Positions 52,278 through 56,234 of a DNA stretch of 56,234 bases are shown here, one piece after another. A program made the translations under genes and the position numbers. The notes beneath the pieces are model-generated. The model was not told the origin of the DNA. It saw only the letters and a list, made by a program, of their open reading frames with translations, and ran no database searches. Numbering within the stretch: position 1 is the first letter of the stretch; every line of letters starts with the position of its first letter. Location: assembly GCA_937928555.1 (NCBI GenBank), contig CALFWR010000079.1:1-56234 (forward strand), read 5' to 3'. Origin of the DNA: an uncultured Pirellulaceae bacterium. GTDB lineage: Bacteria > Planctomycetota > Planctomycetia > Pirellulales > Pirellulaceae.

Positions 52278-54785
52278 ATGGCCAACGGAAAAATAGTTCT
52301 TCAGGGTGTGCGACAAAACAATCTCAAAGGGATCGACCTGGAGATTGATCACCGACAGTGGCTGGCGATCTGCGGGTTGAGCGGCAGCGGCAAATCGAGT
52401 TTGGCGTTTGAGACGCTGTACGTCGAAGGCCAGCGGCGCTACATCGAAGCCCTTTCGGTGAAGACCCGACAATTCGTTCAGCAGCTTGATCGTCCCGACG
52501 CGGATCAGGTTTCAGGGATCCCGCCAGCGATCGCGATTCGTCCGCAAACTCACACTCCCGCCGCGACTCTGACGCTTGGGTTGGCTGCGGAAATCGAACA
52601 GCGAGTCCGTTTGCTGTTTGCGAACCTGTCACAGATTGTGTGTGTGAAGTGTCGCAGAGAGGTGCAAAGGTTTAGTCCGCAATGGGCCAGTGCGTGGTTG
52701 ATGGGGTTGGAGTCGGGTCGCCGCGTGGTGATTGCGTGGGGTTCGGACACGGACGCTGATTCGGTTCAGGAAGCGATCGAAAACGGGTTCGTGCGGGCCA
52801 TATGGGGCGGGGAGTTTGTTGAGCTCGAACAGTTTCTCGAGGCGGTGAAAGCCGGCTTGCAGTCGAATGAAAAACTTCTGGTGGTTGTGGACCGGGTGAA
52901 AACGGGTGACTGTGAAGCCGGGCGGTTAACGGATTCCTTTGAGGCCGCGTTCGATTTTGGCAAAGGTGCCTGCACGGTTTTGCTGCAGGTCGAAAGCGAT
53001 GATGTGACCGGAAAGGTGACGATCGCGGGATCGGATTTCGAGCCTCGTGAGTTTTCCCGCGAAGCGGTTTGCGTTTGCGGAGAAAGCTACGCCGACCCCG
53101 AAGCCCGGTTATTTGCGGTGTCCAACGATGATTCGGTTTGTCGATCGTGCAAAGGAATTGGCAGAGAAAAGGATTCGTTTGAGGTGTGCCATGCGTGTGC
53201 CGGAACGCGGTTTAAGCTCAAACCGTTGGCTTACCGTGTGGCGGGTTTGGACTTTGCTCAGGTCTGCGGCATGAGTGTGGACCGTGGAATCGAGTTTCTG
53301 GGTTCGCTTGAAGTCGGTGCATCGAATCGCGAGCTGCGCCGAGTTGTCGATGACATTGACGCGAGGCTGAAGTATTTGAGCCGCGTGGGGTTGGGTTACC
53401 TTTCCCTGGACCGGACGATGCGATCGCTTAGTGCCGGTGAAACGCAGCGTGTGTTGTTGACCGCGGCGCTGGGGACGACGCTGGTGAATCTGTTGTTTGT
53501 GCTCGACGAGCCGTCGTTGGGTTTGCATCGCAGCGACATCGGAAAGCTGATCGAAGCCATCGAGGACCTGCATCGGCGCGGCAACACGATTGTGGCGGTG
53601 GACCACGAAGAGACGATGATTCGGGCGGCGCAGCGGGTGGTGGAAATCGGGCCGGGGGCGGGTGCTGACGGCGGAGAGGTGGTGTTTGATGGTACCGTTG
53701 CGGGCATCGAAGCGTGCGATGATTCGCTGACCGGTCAGTACCTGGCGAGGAAGCGTGGCGTATCGGCCGGCCAAGAGACTCGCCGCAAAAGCCACCGGTT
53801 CATGAAACTGATTGGTGCCAGCGGAAACAATTTGAAAAACATCAACGTCGAGTTTCCGTTGGGGGTTTTGTGCGCGGTGACCGGCGTGAGCGGTGCCGGG
53901 AAAAGTTCGCTTGTTCGTGACACGCTTTTTGGTGCCGTCGGTGAGCGTTTGGAACAGAAGCCAGTGGCCACGTTGCCGTTTGACAAGATTCACGGGGCGG
54001 ACTGGGTTAGCGAGGTGGTGCTTGTGGACTCCAGTCCGATCGGCAGGTCATCGCGGAGCAATCCGGTGACCTACGTGAAGGCCTTTGCCGATATCCGTAA
54101 CGCGTTTGCCGAAACGGCCGAAAGCCAGCGGTTGAATCTTGGGCCGGGCAAGTTCAGTTTTAATGTTCCCGGTGGCCGCTGCGAAAAATGTCGCGGCGAC
54201 GGACAGTTGAGGCTCGACATGCAGTTCATGGCGGACTTGTGGGTGACCTGCGACCAGTGTGACGGTGCCCGGTTTCGCGAGGATGTGCTTTCGGTGCGAT
54301 ATCGTGATCGCAATATTGCCCAGGTGCTGGCGATGACCGTGCGAACGGCGTTTACGTTTTTTCGCGGGTTTCCGGCGTTGCAGTCGAAATTGAAATCATT
54401 GATTGATGTGGGGTTGGATTACATTCAACTGGGTCAGCCAGCGACGACGCTTTCGTCGGGCGAGTCACAGCGACTCAAGTTGGCCAGTTGGCTGAACGCG
54501 GCAAAGAACCGGCGAGTCCTGTTTTTGATGGACCAGCCGACTGCGGGGCTGCACATGGCGGACGTGATTCGGTTGCTGGATTGTTTCAGTAATCTGATCG
54601 CGGTTGGGCATTCCATGATCGTGGTCGAGCACAATTTGCACTTTATCAAGCACGCGGACTGGGTTATCGATCTGGGGCCCGGGGCCGGCGAGGACGGAGG
54701 AAGTGTCGTTGCTGCGGGGACGCCGGAGGATATCGCTGCCGCAGAAGGCACTTTGACGGGCAAGCACCTGCGTGAGTATCTTTAG
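52278..54785 (+). CDS. UvrA-like ABC ATPase (UvrA2/class II type)
   Basis: This 835-residue protein has two ABC modules. Module 1: Walker A CGLSGSGKSSLAFET, signature LSAGETQRVLL, Walker B FVLDEPSLGLH. Module 2: Walker A GVSGAGKSSLVRDT, signature LSSGESQRLKL, and FLMDQPTAGLH as Walker B, so the usual catalytic Glu is Gln753. A second zinc module (CEKCRGDGQ and CDQC) is intact; the first CxxC pairs (CVKC, CRSC, CHAC) are dispersed. It is shorter than UvrA (about 940) and lacks most of the UvrB-binding region, as in UvrA2. ATG at 52278 was chosen. A ThiF-type gene follows after 6 bp. Confidence 0.93.
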   Translation: MANGKIVLQGVRQNNLKGIDLEIDHRQWLAICGLSGSGKSSLAFETLYVEGQRRYIEALSVKTRQFVQQLDRPDADQVSGIPPAIAIRPQTHTPAATLTLGLAAEIEQRVRLLFANLSQIVCVKCRREVQRFSPQWASAWLMGLESGRRVVIAWGSDTDADSVQEAIENGFVRAIWGGEFVELEQFLEAVKAGLQSNEKLLVVVDRVKTGDCEAGRLTDSFEAAFDFGKGACTVLLQVESDDVTGKVTIAGSDFEPREFSREAVCVCGESYADPEARLFAVSNDDSVCRSCKGIGREKDSFEVCHACAGTRFKLKPLAYRVAGLDFAQVCGMSVDRGIEFLGSLEVGASNRELRRVVDDIDARLKYLSRVGLGYLSLDRTMRSLSAGETQRVLLTAALGTTLVNLLFVLDEPSLGLHRSDIGKLIEAIEDLHRRGNTIVAVDHEETMIRAAQRVVEIGPGAGADGGEVVFDGTVAGIEACDDSLTGQYLARKRGVSAGQETRRKSHRFMKLIGASGNNLKNINVEFPLGVLCAVTGVSGAGKSSLVRDTLFGAVGERLEQKPVATLPFDKIHGADWVSEVVLVDSSPIGRSSRSNPVTYVKAFADIRNAFAETAESQRLNLGPGKFSFNVPGGRCEKCRGDGQLRLDMQFMADLWVTCDQCDGARFREDVLSVRYRDRNIAQVLAMTVRTAFTFFRGFPALQSKLKSLIDVGLDYIQLGQPATTLSSGESQRLKLASWLNAAKNRRVLFLMDQPTAGLHMADVIRLLDCFSNLIAVGHSMIVVEHNLHFIKHADWVIDLGPGAGEDGGSVVAAGTPEDIAAAEGTLTGKHLREYL

Positions 54786-54791
54786 GGACTT

Positions 54792-55847
54792 ATGAACGAT
54801 CCACAAGATATCCCGACAGAGTTGCGGCGCTACTCGCGCCAGATTCGCTATCCGGCGATGGGAGTTGCGGGCCAGCGGCAGATTGCCGATGCGACGGCGC
54901 TGGTCGTGGGGTGCGGTGCCCTTGGTTCGATTATCGCAGAGACGCTTTGTCGTGCGGGTGTGGGAACGCTGCGAATTGTCGACCGTGACTTCCTAGAAGA
55001 AAGTAACCTGCAGCGGCAGAGTTTGTTCACCGAGCAGGACGTCGCGGGGGGCTTGCCCAAGGCCATCGCCGCCAAATCCAGGCTGGGTGCGATCAATCGC
55101 AACGTTCAGGTCCAGCCCCATGTGCAGGATGTGCATGCCGGCAACATTGAGCAACTGGCCGATGGTGTCGATTGTATTTTGGACGGCACGGATAATTTTG
55201 AGACCCGGTTTTTGCTCAACGATGTGGCGGTGAAAACGGGTACGCCGTGGGTCTACGGCGGGTGCCTTGGTGCGGACGGGCAGACGATGACGATTTTGCC
55301 TCGCGAGTCGGCGTGTTTGAATTGTTTGATGTTGGACGGTCCGCCGCCGCCGGGAACCAGTGACACCTGTGACTCGTTTGGCATTCTCGCGCCGATCATC
55401 AACGTGATCGGATCGATTCAGTCGATGGAAGCGATCAAGATCCTTGCGGGCAAGCGGGATTGCGTTTCGCGATCGCTGTCGGTTGTGGGGCTGTGGAACA
55501 ACCACTTCCGCACGATGGACGTGAGCGGGCTTCGTGAGAAAGTCGACTGTCCGACTTGCAAACGCAGCGAGTATCGATGGCTTGATGGCCAGCGGGGAAG
55601 CCGGACCTGGAAGTTGTGCGGACGCAATGCGGTGCAGTTGTCGTTCGCGCAGAGTCAGTCGCTTGATCTGGAAAGTCTGGCCGGTCGCTTGCAGGCGGTG
55701 GGCCGCGTGGAGCAGAACGAGTTTCTGGTGCGATTGCACGTGGACGAATATTCAATCACGGCGTTTGCCGATGGCCGGGCGATTATCTCGGGCACCGAAG
55801 ACGAATCGGTGGCGAAGAAGCTTTACGCGCAGTACGTCGGCGTCTGA
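54792..55847 (+). CDS. ThiF/MoeB/HesA-family E1-like adenylyltransferase
   Basis: This 351-residue enzyme has the E1 nucleotide site ALVVGCGALGS (GxGxxG, residues 39-46), DRDFLEESNLQRQSLF, DCILDGTDNFETRFLLND, two CxxC zinc pairs (175-178 CLNC, 253-256 CPTC), and C193 in TSDTCDSFGILAPIIN, which is the catalytic-Cys position of MoeB. It would adenylate the C-terminus of a ubiquitin-like sulfur carrier (ThiS or MoaD type). A C-terminal segment of about 70 residues (FLVRLHVDEYSITAFADGRA) is found in a subset of such proteins. It begins 6 bp after the UvrA2-like gene; no thiS/moaD lies nearby. Confidence 0.93.
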   Translation: MNDPQDIPTELRRYSRQIRYPAMGVAGQRQIADATALVVGCGALGSIIAETLCRAGVGTLRIVDRDFLEESNLQRQSLFTEQDVAGGLPKAIAAKSRLGAINRNVQVQPHVQDVHAGNIEQLADGVDCILDGTDNFETRFLLNDVAVKTGTPWVYGGCLGADGQTMTILPRESACLNCLMLDGPPPPGTSDTCDSFGILAPIINVIGSIQSMEAIKILAGKRDCVSRSLSVVGLWNNHFRTMDVSGLREKVDCPTCKRSEYRWLDGQRGSRTWKLCGRNAVQLSFAQSQSLDLESLAGRLQAVGRVEQNEFLVRLHVDEYSITAFADGRAIISGTEDESVAKKLYAQYVGV

Positions 55848-55911
55848 TTAGTTGCTTTGGGTGGCCTTGTGGGTTCGGTTGCAGTGCGAATTGCTTGGGG
55901 GCGGGTTTGAC

Positions 55912-56234
55912 CCCGAATTATTCACGACGACGGGCGTTGATTCGCGTTGAACCTCACTGATCCCGGATTATTCACGAGGCGTGGGCGTCAGAATCAGTTG
56001 AGACAGTGATCCGCGACTCTGATGCGATGAAACGATCGCTGTGGTTTTCATCTATCGGATGATTTACATTTCTTGTTGAAATTCAGCCTTTTCCCTTGCT
56101 GCTGTTGGCCAGACGTAGGATCAACGCCCGTCGTCGTGAATAATCCGGGCTGATACGAAGGTCAAAGCTGGATTGTCGCCCAGATTTCGGTTCACCTCGT
56201 TGATGAAGTCTAGCTAGTGGTCTGTCAGCATTAA
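55912..56234 (-). mobile_element. MITE subfamily B copy interrupted by an A element, open at the window edge
   Basis: Reversed B sequence starts CCCGAATTATTCACGACGAC at 55912 and runs to CCTCACTGAT at 55961. It resumes at 56150 with CTGATACGAAGGTCAAAGCT and continues at least to GGTTCACCTCGTTGATG. Without the inserted A element the two parts join as B does elsewhere (29739-29808 reads CCTCACTGACGCGAAGGTC). Confidence 0.85.
55962..56149 (+). mobile_element. MITE subfamily A, complete copy inserted into a B element
   Basis: Both ends match (CCCGGATTATTCACGA and GTGAATAATCCGGG). The flanks are the perfect pentamer CTGAT (55957-55961 and 56150-56154), which lies within B sequence and occurs once in the uninterrupted B counterpart region. 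This shows insertion directly. Confidence 0.95.

Noticed and set aside
1..56234. tRNA, rRNA, tmRNA and riboswitch genes
   Set aside because: No cloverleaf-like or known conserved core was noticed on either strand. A tRNA or covariance scan would be needed to exclude them fully.

Overview
The window looks like chromosome from a planctomycete of the Pirellulaceae type. The evidence is two DUF1559 proteins with pilin-like N-termini, a serine/threonine kinase with an RDD tail, a multi-DUF11 secreted protein, short proteins with an LSLSTLLW-type N-terminal helix, mostly weak Shine-Dalgarno sites with some GTG and TTG starts, and wide, repeat-rich spacers between genes. No rRNA, tRNA, CRISPR array or intact transposase was recognised.

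Layout. 1-1.5 kb is a decay zone: a 5'-truncated RHS-repeat gene, an IS5-type transposase remnant and a P-loop ATPase ORF with a triplicated 16-bp unit at its Walker A motif. 1.5-15 kb is mainly core metabolism and envelope: accB-accC, an SDR, PPi-dependent phosphofructokinase, a GH10-like protein, purC, a PAP2 phosphatase, an ArnT-like transferase, a histone-H1-like basic protein and an LptF/LptG permease. 15-21 kb holds small secreted or membrane proteins, a DUF1559 protein and threonine aldolase. 21.6-27.6 kb holds MscS followed by a flagellar regulation block (FlhA, sigma-28, FlgM-like). 28-37 kb holds an FHA-GAF-PP2C phosphatase, then a locus resembling alginate synthesis and export: a PL14-like lyase and a TolC/NodT lipoprotein on the minus strand, divergent from an Alg44-like PilZ/HlyD protein and an overlapping Alg8-like glycosyltransferase, followed by a diacylglycerol-kinase-like gene. 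38-46 kb carries two zinc alcohol dehydrogenases, two sugar-nucleotide epimerases and a WecG/TagA/CpsF transferase. 46-56 kb carries an exported aldose epimerase, a DUF11 protein, a kinase, a UvrA2-like ATPase and a ThiF/MoeB-like E1 enzyme.

The most striking feature is non-coding: about fifteen full or partial copies of a roughly 187-bp element with 16-bp terminal inverted repeats (CCCGGATTATTCACGA) and, where the flanks can be read, 5-bp target duplications. Two subfamilies (called A and B here) share their ends but not their interiors. Two A copies are nested inside B copies, one B copy duplicated a target containing the stop codon of the aldose-epimerase gene, and one B copy sits in the T-tract of a terminator. 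No copy encodes a protein, so they look like non-autonomous transposons (MITEs) moved by a transposase encoded elsewhere. Three other repeat families are also present: hairpins of the form GGCACAC-N3-GTGTGCC including a four-unit 44-bp array, a family with 15-bp GGATTCGCCAGAATT arms, and a single 252-bp GC-rich segment with its own inverted ends.

All calls come from reading the sequence and recalling family motifs. No database search was run, and gene starts are uncertain wherever alternatives are mentioned.
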